This document shows positions 1 to 6,370 of a stretch of DNA of 10,438 nucleotides, piece by piece. The translations under genes were made by a program, and so were the position numbers. Each line of letters opens with the position of its first letter. The first letter of the stretch is position 1. The DNA is from Candidatus Woesearchaeota archaeon. Its GTDB lineage: Archaea; Nanoarchaeota; Nanoarchaeia; Woesearchaeales; UBA11576. The stretch spans positions 1 to 10,438 of the forward strand of contig DUGW01000157.1 of NCBI GenBank assembly GCA_013331125.1, written 5' to 3'. Under the pieces are notes generated by a model, which was not told the DNA's origin, ran no database searches, and saw only the letters and a program-made list of their open reading frames with translations.

Positions 1-781
1 GCCAGAGGCAGGACTCGACCCGGGAATAGACCTGATACTCGCAGGCAATGCGATAAGAAGATTCAACAAGGTAGAGGACTTCGTATCAGCATGCGGAGGA
101 GTACCTGCAAAAGAGGCATGCAACAACCCGATAAACTACAAGATAAGCTGGATATTCGAAGGAGTGCTCGCAGCATACAAGAGACCGGGGAACCTGATCG
201 TAGATGGAGATGTCGTCGACGTCCCAGGCGATAGCATATTCGAGCACGGAAGCCAGATGGACATAGAAGGCGTCGGAAGGTTCGACATGACACCCAACGG
301 CTACGCGACGACATACGCAAGACTGCTGGGCATAGAAGATGTCAAGAACATGGGACGCTACACACTGAGATGGCCAGGACACATTGAATTCTGGAAAAAG
401 ATAGTCAAGCTGGGACTGATCGATGATGAACCTGTATTAGGAGTCAGCCCAAGGACCTACATGGCAAAAGTGCTGGAGCCAAGACTGCAGTATGCAGAAA
501 AAGAGAGGGACATGATTGTGTTACGCAACGAGATAACAGGCATGAAAGATGGGAATAGGATGAAGATAGTCCAGCAGGTCGTCGACTACAGGGATCTAGA
601 CACCGGATTCATGGCCATGAACAGGACAGTAGGGTTCACAGCAAGCATCATAGCGCAGATGATACTCGAGAAGAAGATAACAGGGAAAGGCATACTCAAC
701 CCCGGAACAGACGTACCATATGCTGAGTTCATGGAAGAGCTGAAGAAAAGGAAGATAGAGGTCAAGGAGCAGACTTTCTGA
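1..781 (+). CDS. saccharopine dehydrogenase-like protein, C-terminal part (5' truncated by window)
   Basis: The reading frame is open from the left edge (first full codon at position 2) and gives 259 residues before TGA. It begins with PEAGLDPGIDLILAG, which matches the GLDPGID motif of the saccharopine dehydrogenase family. It continues with the CGGVPAKEACNNPINYKISW segment, the typical start of the C-terminal substrate-binding domain, and a late helical region (FTASIIAQMILE). The NAD(P)-binding Rossmann domain would lie upstream, outside the window. Family members interconvert saccharopine with lysine or glutamate-semialdehyde in lysine metabolism; relatives include carboxynorspermidine dehydrogenase of polyamine synthesis. 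The GLDPGID motif favours the saccharopine type, but the true substrate cannot be read from this part. Its 3' end overlaps the convergent gene at 762-1409 by 20 bp. Confidence 0.88.
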   Translation, partial: PEAGLDPGIDLILAGNAIRRFNKVEDFVSACGGVPAKEACNNPINYKISWIFEGVLAAYKRPGNLIVDGDVVDVPGDSIFEHGSQMDIEGVGRFDMTPNGYATTYARLLGIEDVKNMGRYTLRWPGHIEFWKKIVKLGLIDDEPVLGVSPRTYMAKVLEPRLQYAEKERDMIVLRNEITGMKDGNRMKIVQQVVDYRDLDTGFMAMNRTVGFTASIIAQMILEKKITGKGILNPGTDVPYAEFMEELKKRKIEVKEQTF

Positions 782-1409
782 AAGGTCTCACCAAGACATG
801 ACGGCCACTGCCACGCATGATGCCGATGGGAACATCCTGAGGGAACTTGTTCTCTTCAGGAAGCATATACACCTGCGAATACTCATTCTTGACGAAACCA
901 TAACCAGGATCACCAGGGCGTATATGTGTGCGGTCAAGATAGACAGGACTCATCTCGAACCAACGGACACCCTCGACAAGACGGGCAGTCTGAGGCTGAT
1001 AATAGGTCAAGGCGCGTGATGCCTGTTCGCTAAGTACCTTCTTCTCAAGGCCGCGGAGATGGATCATCTGGTTGATCTGCTGCTCAGAATACTTCTTGAA
1101 ACTCTTGTCCTCACGCCAGGACTCATTCTCTGCAAGACGGACAAAGAAGGTCTTGCCATCCTTGTAGAAGACAGTGGCAGTGAACATATTCTGCTGCCAG
1201 TTGCTGCGAAGAAGCTGGCTGTAATCATCCTTGGTCATCTTCCTTGCGAGGCAGACGATATCCACACCTTTCGGATCCTCAACAAGGTCCATCCTCTGGG
1301 ATAACAAGACATGCTCATGATCCCGGGAATGGATGACATAAAGACCAGAATCCTCCAGCCTGTCACAGATGTACTGCGTCATCCTCTCTTTATCTTTGCG
1401 TGATACCAT
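762..1409 (-). CDS. conserved-looking cytosolic protein of unknown function
   Basis: This frame encodes 215 residues with mixed alpha/beta character, no signal peptide and no membrane segment. I do not recognise the family. The N-terminal third (residues 1-60) alternates charged helices with short hydrophobic strands (GLYVIHS, GVDIVCLAR). The centre is rich in Lys, Glu and Gln, and the C-terminus is basic (GRHVLVRPFRKSAP). The ATG at 1409 has no good Shine-Dalgarno sequence. An AT-rich stretch at about 1432-1446 lies some 29 nt before it, which would fit a leaderless transcript; a second TATA-like element (TTAAATA on the minus strand, about 1456-1464) would give a leader of about 25 nt. The gene points toward the saccharopine dehydrogenase gene and overlaps its end. 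Rightward open frames inside it are shadows. Confidence 0.75.
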   Translation of the reverse strand: MVSRKDKERMTQYICDRLEDSGLYVIHSRDHEHVLLSQRMDLVEDPKGVDIVCLARKMTKDDYSQLLRSNWQQNMFTATVFYKDGKTFFVRLAENESWREDKSFKKYSEQQINQMIHLRGLEKKVLSEQASRALTYYQPQTARLVEGVRWFEMSPVYLDRTHIRPGDPGYGFVKNEYSQVYMLPEENKFPQDVPIGIMRGSGRHVLVRPFRKSAP

Positions 1410-1431
1410 GCAGATGACAGAAAAAGAAGTG

Positions 1432-1464
1432 ATTAAAATAATTTTGCTAATCAGGTATTTAAGG
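1432..1464 (-). promoter_or_regulatory. candidate AT-rich promoter for the 762-1409 gene
   Basis: On the minus strand this stretch holds two TATA-like elements, CCTTAAATACC (about 1455-1465) and CAAAATTATTTTAATC (about 1432-1447). They sit about 51 and 29 nt before the ATG at 1409. Neither is a strong consensus match and either could serve. The rest of the 1410-1483 gap shows nothing else. Confidence 0.3.
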
Positions 1465-1483
1465 CTTAATAAGACTTAAAAAC

Positions 1484-1855
1484 TCACCAAGAGCCTATGA
1501 TTGCGCCCATGATGATAAGCACCAACAGGTTGTAGGCATTGTTGAGCAGCCAGAGATTGAAAGGCTTCTTGTCCCAGATCACTTCGCCGAAACTGAACGT
1601 GGCGACAAATCCTAACCAGAGAAGTGCACCTGTAAGGATGCCGTCTATGACGCCGGACCCACTGACAAAAAGCGCAAGGACATAAGCCATTATCAGGCTG
1701 GTCAAAGAACCAAGAGCCCAGTCCCACCACTCATGCTTAGGGTTGCGTACCCTTGAGAGCCGGGACCACAGCTTACCGAAAGCGAACGGAGCATACCAAA
1801 GCCCGCCGAAAGCCATGCCTGCAATCGCAGCGACGATAACTGCAAGATAATTCAT
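1484..1855 (-). CDS. DUF1761 family membrane protein
   Basis: This 123-residue hydrophobic protein has four predicted membrane helices: about residues 3-25, 48-68, 71-90 and 100-121. The motifs MAFGGLWYAPFAFGKLW near the N-terminus, GALLWLGFVATFSFGEVIWDKKP in the third helix and loop, and a C-terminal helix ending in MGAIIGSW are typical of DUF1761, a small integral membrane family of unknown function found in bacteria and archaea. The ATG is well supported by a strong Shine-Dalgarno sequence, GAGGTGG (1860-1866), 4 nt upstream. It lies 46 bp downstream of the PD40 lipoprotein gene on the same strand, so it may be the last gene of that operon, although the wider gap leaves room for a separate transcript. 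Confidence 0.85.
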   Translation of the reverse strand: MNYLAVIVAAIAGMAFGGLWYAPFAFGKLWSRLSRVRNPKHEWWDWALGSLTSLIMAYVLALFVSGSGVIDGILTGALLWLGFVATFSFGEVIWDKKPFNLWLLNNAYNLLVLIIMGAIIGSW

Positions 1856-1901
1856 GTTACCACCTCATATATCTGTCTGTTTTTTGTTTATTGTCTGAGA
1901 G

Positions 1902-2876
1902 TCACTTTTTCCTGTAGGCGACATAGATGTCAGCCTCGATCATGTTGCCCTCATCAAAATAATGATGCACAAAGTAAAGGTTGTCTTCAAGGTCAAGTGT
2001 GGGTTCGCCTGCAAACTGTGAGACGATAAGCTCGGGCTCAAGCCAGGTATTGTCAGTATCCCTCTTCGACCTGAAGACTGCAGGAGTCCCCTCATACTGT
2101 CTTGTGAACCACAATTCCTGGCCGTCGGGTGTGATATAAGGGTAGCCATCATCTGCCGCACTGTTCACGTTGGCAAGAACCACAGGAGGAAGCCAGCTGC
2201 CACCTACCCTGTTGGACATCCAGATATCATTCCCGCCTTTGCCGCCCTCATGCGCGCTGTGGAAATAAAGCTCATCACCATGGATGTGGAGTTCACCGAC
2301 CTGATACTCTGCAGGGAAATCAGAGACTTCCCAATCAGCCCAAGCACCCCATCCTCCATCACTCGTCTTTTTCCTCGAGGCCTTCACCCAATGAAGACCT
2401 GTATGGCCCTCACGGGCAGCGCAGAACCAGATGGTGTTGCCTTGCACAAACTCGCAGCCGTCAAGAGAGAGCTTGCCAGGATCCTGGAGATGCACGCGGA
2501 CAGGAGACTGCCAGGCACCATTGACCTTCTTTGAGACATAGATGCCAGTGACCTCATCGATGACCTGCTTCTCGACAGGCACCTTGACGTCAGGAGTGAA
2601 GAAAAGATAGAGCTCATCCCCGCTGTCCGGGATGAAAGGAGAATCCTCAGCACCGGCAGTATTGACATCAGCGAGAGGGACAGGAGCCTCATACTCTTCA
2701 GAATGGAGTATCGGCGGATGCTTGTCCATCTCAGGGGTCATCTTGACAGCACTGGCAGGGATCTTCGATTTATAGTCGATGTCTGGATACCCCTGCTTTG
2801 CGCACCCATTGATAAAAGATAAGAGAATGATGACTGCAGCTGTGATCGATATGAAAAAAAGAAAAGATTTTTTCAT
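1902..2876 (-). CDS. lipoprotein with PD40/WD40-like beta-propeller repeats
   Basis: This 324-residue protein starts with a basic and hydrophobic signal sequence ending in a lipobox (FINGC, lipidated Cys at residue 25), so it should be exported and anchored at the outer face of the membrane. The mature part holds about five repeats of the TolB/PD40 beta-propeller kind: a D/E-x-x-P or G-D/E-E-L-Y-F strand followed by an aromatic strand. Examples are DSPFIPDSGDELYLFFTPD, GELHIHGDELYFHSAHEG, DGYPYITPDGQELWFTRQ and PTLDLEDNLYFVHH. Such propellers usually bind proteins, peptides or glycans; no catalytic motif is evident. GAGGAGT (2884-2890) is its Shine-Dalgarno sequence and overlaps the stop codon of the upstream lipoprotein gene, which implies translational coupling. 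It is probably part of a surface complex with its two upstream neighbours; that role is inference. Confidence 0.85.
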   Translation of the reverse strand: MKKSFLFFISITAAVIILLSFINGCAKQGYPDIDYKSKIPASAVKMTPEMDKHPPILHSEEYEAPVPLADVNTAGAEDSPFIPDSGDELYLFFTPDVKVPVEKQVIDEVTGIYVSKKVNGAWQSPVRVHLQDPGKLSLDGCEFVQGNTIWFCAAREGHTGLHWVKASRKKTSDGGWGAWADWEVSDFPAEYQVGELHIHGDELYFHSAHEGGKGGNDIWMSNRVGGSWLPPVVLANVNSAADDGYPYITPDGQELWFTRQYEGTPAVFRSKRDTDNTWLEPELIVSQFAGEPTLDLEDNLYFVHHYFDEGNMIEADIYVAYRKK

Positions 2877-2881
2877 GTTGC

Positions 2882-3268
2882 TTACTCCTCAAGACCGCCG
2901 ACGTCGTCTGTCTGGATGCCTTCGATGTCTGCCTTCAGTGCATCAAGCTCTTCCTGCGAGACAGGGACGTCTGAGCTGCTTGCCTTAGGAGCTGCAGGTT
3001 CAGGCTCTGCCTCTACAGCACTTGTGGCAGGCTCTTCTGGAGTGTAATCACCACGCCTGGTATCATAAGACCTGTCAATCACAGGTTCTGAGTCAGCAGG
3101 TGCAGAATCATCTGCAGCAGGAGATGATCCGTCGACGACCTTGCCCAGGTCTGCCTTAGGCGCAGGAGGCATCTCTCTGGTCGGCTGTCCAGGTGCGCAG
3201 GCCACAATCATCATGGCCACAAGAAGCAACACCATCATCAATGCAATCATATCATATCTGTATCTCAT
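2882..3268 (-). CDS. small Pro/Ala/Glu-rich lipoprotein
   Basis: I start this at ATG 3268, giving 128 residues, because GAGGTGA lies 5 nt upstream. A GTG at 3277 would add MSI but would overlap that Shine-Dalgarno sequence and the previous stop codon. The N-terminus (MRYRYDMIALMMVLLLVAMMIVAC) is a clear lipoprotein signal with a textbook lipobox, VAC, and lipidated Cys at residue 24. The mature chain is low-complexity, acidic and rich in Pro, Ala, Ser and Glu. It has no visible fold except a short acidic helix near the C-terminus (SQEELDALKADIEGIQ). It resembles a flexible tether or linker between membrane and surface partners. It sits between a secreted helical protein (5 bp upstream) and the propeller lipoprotein (5 bp downstream). 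No family is recognised. Confidence 0.78.
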   Translation of the reverse strand: MRYRYDMIALMMVLLLVAMMIVACAPGQPTREMPPAPKADLGKVVDGSSPAADDSAPADSEPVIDRSYDTRRGDYTPEEPATSAVEAEPEPAAPKASSSDVPVSQEELDALKADIEGIQTDDVGGLEE

Positions 3269-3273
3269 GATGC

Positions 3274-4041
3274 TCACCTCACCATAGCAGCATACGCAAG
3301 ATTCAGATGCATATGCGCAGCCAGCATGTTTGTCTTGGCAAGCTGAAGGTTAAGGTTGCCCTCATGGAACTTTATCAACGGAGTCCCGGGTATCTTCACC
3401 TGCTTGTAAGACTCGCCTGCTCGGGCGATGTTGTCCTCGGCAGTCTTAAGCTCAGCCTTTGCCTGGTCGAGCTCACTTAGCACTTCAGGATCAGAAGTGC
3501 CTGCCCTGAGTTTCTGCTCAAAATCGCCGATGGTATCAGCCCTGTCCTGAGCGACGTGCACCCACATGGCGCCGGAGTTCCTCATGACATCTGAGAGAAG
3601 CTCGAAATACTTGCCGACCATCTTGAGCCAGGTAAGACCAAGCTCCACCTGATTCTTGACTGCATCGACATCATCACGGAGAGCATCGATCTTTGCCCGG
3701 TTGGTCTCGACATCATCAAAGATTGCCTGCTTGATATCTTCAGGCACAAGAGGGTTCTCTTCAGCCTCAAGATCCTTCCAGGTCAGCCAGGCATCTGCCT
3801 CATCCAAGGCTGCATCCAGCACTGCCTTGCCTGTATCAACGACCTTCTGCCTATTGCCTTCAGACTTGTCAGCAGCGAAGTCTGCCTTCGCCTCCCTGTG
3901 CTGCGCCTGCTTCTCACTGCTCACCTGTTTGGCAGCAAGCCAGTCCTGCTTGGCCTCGCTCGCGCTCATGGCAGAGACAGTCTGCAGCAGAAGAAGGGCG
4001 ATCACCAATGATATAATAGTCCATAACTGTGTCCTTTTCAT
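3274..4041 (-). CDS. secreted helical (coiled-coil-like) protein, function unknown
   Basis: This frame encodes 255 residues. A Sec signal peptide (MKRTQLWTIISLVIALLLLQTVSA) has probable cleavage near residue 24 and no lipobox. The mature part is almost wholly charged amphipathic helix rich in Ala, Asp, Lys and Glu (SEKQAQHREAKADFAADK, DDVDAVKNQVELGL, LSELDQAKAELKTAEDNIA). This suggests a helical bundle or coiled coil outside the cell. A more hydrophobic stretch with many Met and Trp residues (LTWLKMVGKYFELLSDVMR) lies in the centre. The start at 4041 is supported by GGGAGGG (4049-4055) 7 nt upstream and a TATA box at 4083-4096. It is the first gene of the leftward surface operon. The long rightward open frame at 3656-4162 is a codon-bias shadow. 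Confidence 0.8.
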   Translation of the reverse strand: MKRTQLWTIISLVIALLLLQTVSAMSASEAKQDWLAAKQVSSEKQAQHREAKADFAADKSEGNRQKVVDTGKAVLDAALDEADAWLTWKDLEAEENPLVPEDIKQAIFDDVETNRAKIDALRDDVDAVKNQVELGLTWLKMVGKYFELLSDVMRNSGAMWVHVAQDRADTIGDFEQKLRAGTSDPEVLSELDQAKAELKTAEDNIARAGESYKQVKIPGTPLIKFHEGNLNLQLAKTNMLAAHMHLNLAYAAMVR

Positions 4042-4082
4042 CGCGTATCCCTCCCGAATGAATAATCCATCTTGGCCAGCTT

Positions 4083-4096
4083 ATGTTTATAAACAT
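4083..4096 (-). promoter_or_regulatory. TATA box in a perfect 14-bp palindrome, promoter of the surface operon
   Basis: ATGTTTATAAACAT is identical on both strands and contains a good archaeal TATA box. Its centre lies about 48 nt before the ATG at 4041, which predicts a transcript start near 4064 and a leader of about 23 nt carrying the GGGAGGG ribosome site. The purine-rich BRE-like element (CGCACAA on the minus strand) favours leftward transcription. The palindrome could also be bound by a dimeric regulator; that is inference. Confidence 0.55.
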
Positions 4097-4149
4097 TGTG
4101 CGGAATCTGCTCCAACCCCCAGAAAACCCTTCAATAGCTTTTCGGAGGG

Positions 4150-4165
4150 CAAACCTTTATAAAGA
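4150..4165 (+). promoter_or_regulatory. promoter of the cold-shock gene (BRE + TATA)
   Basis: CAAACC followed by CTTTATAAAG is a strong match to the archaeal BRE/TATA pattern. The 10-bp TATA part is itself palindromic. The expected transcript start is about 25 nt downstream, near 4185, which would leave a leader of about 100 nt before the ATG at 4288. Confidence 0.6.
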
Positions 4166-4185
4166 GGGGGGATTCCCAACAGTCT

Positions 4186-4270
4186 GTGAGGGTGCCATAA
4201 GCGCGTCTCACTATTAAAACACCAAACTAAGTTAATTTCAGAGTAAAAGAGTACCACTCTTTCTGATTAA
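4186..4270 (+). promoter_or_regulatory. candidate structured 5' leader of the cold-shock mRNA
   Basis: Two stem-loops can be drawn by eye. The first pairs GTGAGG (4186-4191) with TCTCAC (4206-4211), including one G-U pair. The second is a long interrupted hairpin: TTAA (4232-4235) with TTAA (4267-4270), TCAGA (4238-4242) with TCTGA (4262-4266), and AAGAGT (4247-4252) with ACTCTT (4256-4261) around a 3-nt loop. It ends 8 nt before the ribosome site GGAGGAT (4278-4284). AGAGT at 4240-4244 could compete with the inner stem for the same partner, so two folds are possible. A regulatory role is inference. Confidence 0.4.
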
Positions 4271-4287
4271 ATTTAGTGGAGGATAAA

Positions 4288-4500
4288 ATGGTAGAAGGAA
4301 CAAAATTAAGCGGCACAGTCAAATGGTTTGACGGCCAGAAGGGATATGGATTCATCCAGGGCGAAGATGGAAAAGACTATTTCGTCCATGCATCATTCCT
4401 GCCAGAAGGCTTGAGGCTGAATGAGGGTGACGCTGTCGTCTTCGTACCTACAAAGGACGATAACGGAAGGACCCAGGCAAAGGAAATCGAGAAGCAGTAA
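4288..4500 (+). CDS. cold-shock domain protein (CspA family)
   Basis: This 70-residue protein is a single OB-fold cold-shock domain. It has the GTVKWFDGQKGYGFI strand pair with RNP1 (KGYGFI), RNP2 (DYFVHAS) and the later GDAVVFVP and QAKEIEK strands, which is the normal length for bacterial-type CspA. Family members bind single-stranded RNA or DNA and melt mRNA structure, notably at low temperature. I chose ATG 4288 because GGAGGAT at 4278-4284 is the ribosome site; a GTG at 4276 lies at the edge of that site and is unlikely to be the start. CspA-type proteins occur in only some archaeal groups, often thought to be acquired from bacteria. A long leader precedes the gene and a hairpin plus T-tract follows it, so it is probably transcribed alone. 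Confidence 0.93.
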   Translation: MVEGTKLSGTVKWFDGQKGYGFIQGEDGKDYFVHASFLPEGLRLNEGDAVVFVPTKDDNGRTQAKEIEKQ

Positions 4501-4557
4501 ATATCAGATGACCTTTTCATGATCATTTCATGTTTCTAGGTATCTTCTTGATAATCT

Positions 4558-4579
4558 ATCAAAATCTTTTGATTTTTTT
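4558..4579 (+). terminator. hairpin plus T-tract terminator after the cold-shock gene
   Basis: ATCAAA pairs with TTTGAT around a 4-nt loop (4558-4573), and the T-run continues to 4579. This resembles an intrinsic terminator 58 nt after the stop codon. In archaea the T-tract alone can end transcription. Confidence 0.6.
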
Positions 4580-4626
4580 ACTATTGATACAACATCACTC
4601 AATACTTACAGATGAGGTTGATATAA

Positions 4627-5124
4627 ATGACAGACAAAAAAACTGAAGGTATAAAGGAAGGGACAAAAGTCAAGATCCACTATACTGGCAAGCTTGATGA
4701 CGGCACTGTCTTCGACAGTTCAGAAGGGAGAGAACCCCTGCAGTTCCAGGTGGGAGCCCAGCAGGTGATCCCAGGATTCGAGGACGCAGTCAAAGGCATG
4801 AAGAAAGGCGAAGAGAAGGAGTTCAAGCTCGAGCCTAAGGACGCCTACGGAGACAGGAACCCATTGATGGTGCAGAAAGTGCCTAAAGACCAGCTGCCGG
4901 CAGAGGTCAAGAAAGGGGCCATGCTATTGATGCAGGCGCCTACAGGACAGCAGTTCCCGGTAGTCGTCGCAGAAGTCGATGACAAAGAGGTCACACTTGA
5001 CATGAACCACCCGCTTGCAGGCAAGGCACTCAACTTCAAGATCAAGATAGATGATTTCGAGCATGGAAAGCTCGAGAAGAAAGAGCACTGCCATGACGAC
5101 GGGTGCGGATGCTGCGGACATTAA
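4627..5124 (+). CDS. FKBP-type peptidyl-prolyl isomerase, SlyD-like
   Basis: This 165-residue cytosolic protein has FKBP motifs at residues 18-32 (HYTGKLDDGTVFDSS) and 46-62 (QVIPGFEDAVKGMKKGE). An insert-in-flap chaperone domain spans about residues 75-125 and the family-typical NHPLAGK is at 127-133. The C-terminal tail is rich in His and Cys (H154, C155, H156, C160, C162, C163, H165) and resembles the metal-binding tail of bacterial SlyD. It should catalyse cis-trans isomerisation of prolyl bonds and hold unfolded chains through the insert domain. The tail may bind nickel or zinc; which metal cannot be told from sequence. GAGGTTGAT (4614-4622) supports the ATG. It follows the cold-shock gene but a terminator separates them. 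Confidence 0.93.
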   Translation: MTDKKTEGIKEGTKVKIHYTGKLDDGTVFDSSEGREPLQFQVGAQQVIPGFEDAVKGMKKGEEKEFKLEPKDAYGDRNPLMVQKVPKDQLPAEVKKGAMLLMQAPTGQQFPVVVAEVDDKEVTLDMNHPLAGKALNFKIKIDDFEHGKLEKKEHCHDDGCGCCGH

Positions 5125-5150
5125 GGAAGCAAATCCTTTGAACTTTTTTT
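5123..5150 (+). terminator. weak hairpin plus T-tract after the FKBP gene
   Basis: AAGGA (5123-5127) pairs with TCCTT (5134-5138) and is followed by seven T at 5144-5150. A second pyrimidine-rich stretch runs from 5158 to 5176. The hairpin is short, so the T-tract is the stronger evidence. Confidence 0.45.
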
Positions 5151-5175
5151 CGCCTGTTCTTTTTTCTTCTTCTCT

Positions 5176-5988
5176 TTAGCCTATCGCTCCAGTGGCATAC
5201 AATGAAAATCCTACTATCATTGCCAACATAGTCAGTACGAAAGAGAGCGCGAATATTGATATTATAAAAAGGATCAACGCCACGATCAGTTTTCCTGTAC
5301 CAATACCTGTGTATGCCTTGAGGCAAGACTCAATAAGCACAAGATTCCATATTGCCAGTATGACATACCCGATCCATGCTAGATTTGAAAAAAACATCAG
5401 ACCTAAAAAGAAGGAACCGGGAACAAACAGCGCTCCGGGATACACAATCGCTTTGAATGTCTGATAGAACCCTTCTTTACTACCCACAACCTTCATCCAG
5501 ATATGCAGCATACCGGCAGAGATGAAATTCAATGCAGGATAGAAAAAAAATGACTTGATGACCTCTAACATTGTCGCCCCTAATTCCCCTTTACTCATGA
5601 TGCTGAACAGTGCAGTCACCAATATGCTTATCGCCGTAGTGAAGAACATGAACTTGAACGGCGTCCCTATCCCTTTCTCATCCTTGTACTTGTCAAGATG
5701 CTTCAATGGGTGGAAGAGTATCGACGTGAGCCTGATGAAATAAGGTTCATCTTTGACCTCTTCAGGAGTAGGCTCCTTTACTTTCGGCGGGGGAGAACCT
5801 GGTCGGTCCAAAGGCCGCTGCTGGCCTGGTATGGGTGCTGTCGCCAATATCCCCTGTTGGAATGCTGCTATCGCCTGGTCGATGTTCTGTTCAGGATACC
5901 CTCCTTGGAGCAGCGCCTGCTTCACCTGTTCCAGGGTGAAACCTCTCTCCAGGCTTGTCTTGATGTATTCAGTTATCTGGTCTGGCAT
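5176..5988 (-). CDS. YIP1-like multi-pass membrane protein with N-terminal helical domain
   Basis: This frame encodes 270 residues. Residues 1-50 form a small three-helix domain (ITEYIKTSLERGFTLEQVKQALLQGGYPEQNIDQAI) resembling UBA/CUE-like helical bundles that often precede membrane domains in archaeal proteins. A Pro-rich linker (about 52-80) follows. About five hydrophobic segments lie between residues 108 and 268 and begin with FIRLTSILFHPLKHLDKYKDEKG, in the manner of YIP1 domains. YIP1 proteins act in membrane trafficking in eukaryotes, while prokaryotic homologues have no firm role. The ATG has CGAGGG on the minus strand 6 nt upstream. It is third in line after the Lrp regulator and the Cys-rich membrane protein. 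The FKBP gene converges on it. Confidence 0.75.
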   Translation of the reverse strand: MPDQITEYIKTSLERGFTLEQVKQALLQGGYPEQNIDQAIAAFQQGILATAPIPGQQRPLDRPGSPPPKVKEPTPEEVKDEPYFIRLTSILFHPLKHLDKYKDEKGIGTPFKFMFFTTAISILVTALFSIMSKGELGATMLEVIKSFFFYPALNFISAGMLHIWMKVVGSKEGFYQTFKAIVYPGALFVPGSFFLGLMFFSNLAWIGYVILAIWNLVLIESCLKAYTGIGTGKLIVALILFIISIFALSFVLTMLAMIVGFSLYATGAIG

Positions 5989-6002
5989 CTTTTTCCCTCG
6001 AT

Positions 6003-6021
6003 AAAAAAATCATCTAAAAAA
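6003..6021 (-). terminator. double T-tract between the Cys-rich membrane gene and the YIP1 gene
   Basis: On the minus strand six T (6016-6021) and seven T (6003-6009) lie just after the stop codon of the 6038-6316 gene, without a clear hairpin. This fits an archaeal T-rich terminator, possibly partial, which would lower expression of the YIP1 gene relative to its upstream neighbours. Confidence 0.35.
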
Positions 6022-6037
6022 TAATTTTGCAATTTAT

Positions 6038-6316
6038 TCACTGGCACATACCGAATTTCTTCCCAAGGTACGGATTCAATACCGGGCAGAACAGTATGGC
6101 TATGTTTATCAGGACAAACAGTATCAGTGTCTTCCACCAGAGTCCTGCGCAAGGCACTTCGAGCAGCTTCAACAGATAATAGAGCGCAGCATAGAATGCG
6201 CCCTCAGACACGACTGTCGATAAAAACATGCAACCGCAATGCTCTTTCCCGCAGCAGCATTCTTTCTTCCCTTCCTTGGCAGGTGCTGCCTCTTTCTTCG
6301 CTTGTTTCTTTGCCAT
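6038..6316 (-). CDS. small Cys-rich membrane protein, function unknown
   Basis: This protein has 92 residues. Residues 1-19 are a Lys/Ala-rich charged arm. Residues 20-29 hold a dense cysteine cluster (CCCGKEHCGC) that could bind a metal ion or an Fe-S cluster. Two hydrophobic segments follow at about 38-54 and 60-80, with further Cys at 56, 77 and 91. The charged Lys-rich arm suggests that the N-terminus and its Cys cluster are cytoplasmic. I do not recognise a family. A good Shine-Dalgarno sequence (GGAGGT, 6325-6330) lies 8 nt before the ATG. The gene is 54 bp downstream of the Lrp regulator on the same strand and no good promoter is visible between them, so the two are likely co-transcribed. 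Confidence 0.72.
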   Translation of the reverse strand: MAKKQAKKEAAPAKEGKKECCCGKEHCGCMFLSTVVSEGAFYAALYYLLKLLEVPCAGLWWKTLILFVLINIAILFCPVLNPYLGKKFGMCQ

Positions 6317-6370
6317 CTTCCTTTACCTCCATATGTCTGGTATGAAATGATCGTCATATCCTGATGCGTC

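Noticed and set aside
798..1304. Two rightward open frames opposite the 215-aa gene
   Set aside because: They lack ribosome sites and lie entirely within a longer frame on the minus strand; they look like shadows.
3656..4162. Rightward 168-codon open frame opposite the secreted helical protein
   Set aside because: It is Ser/Ala/Arg-rich, the typical product of reading an Ala/Asp/Lys-rich helical gene in reverse. The opposite strand has a signal peptide, ribosome site and promoter.
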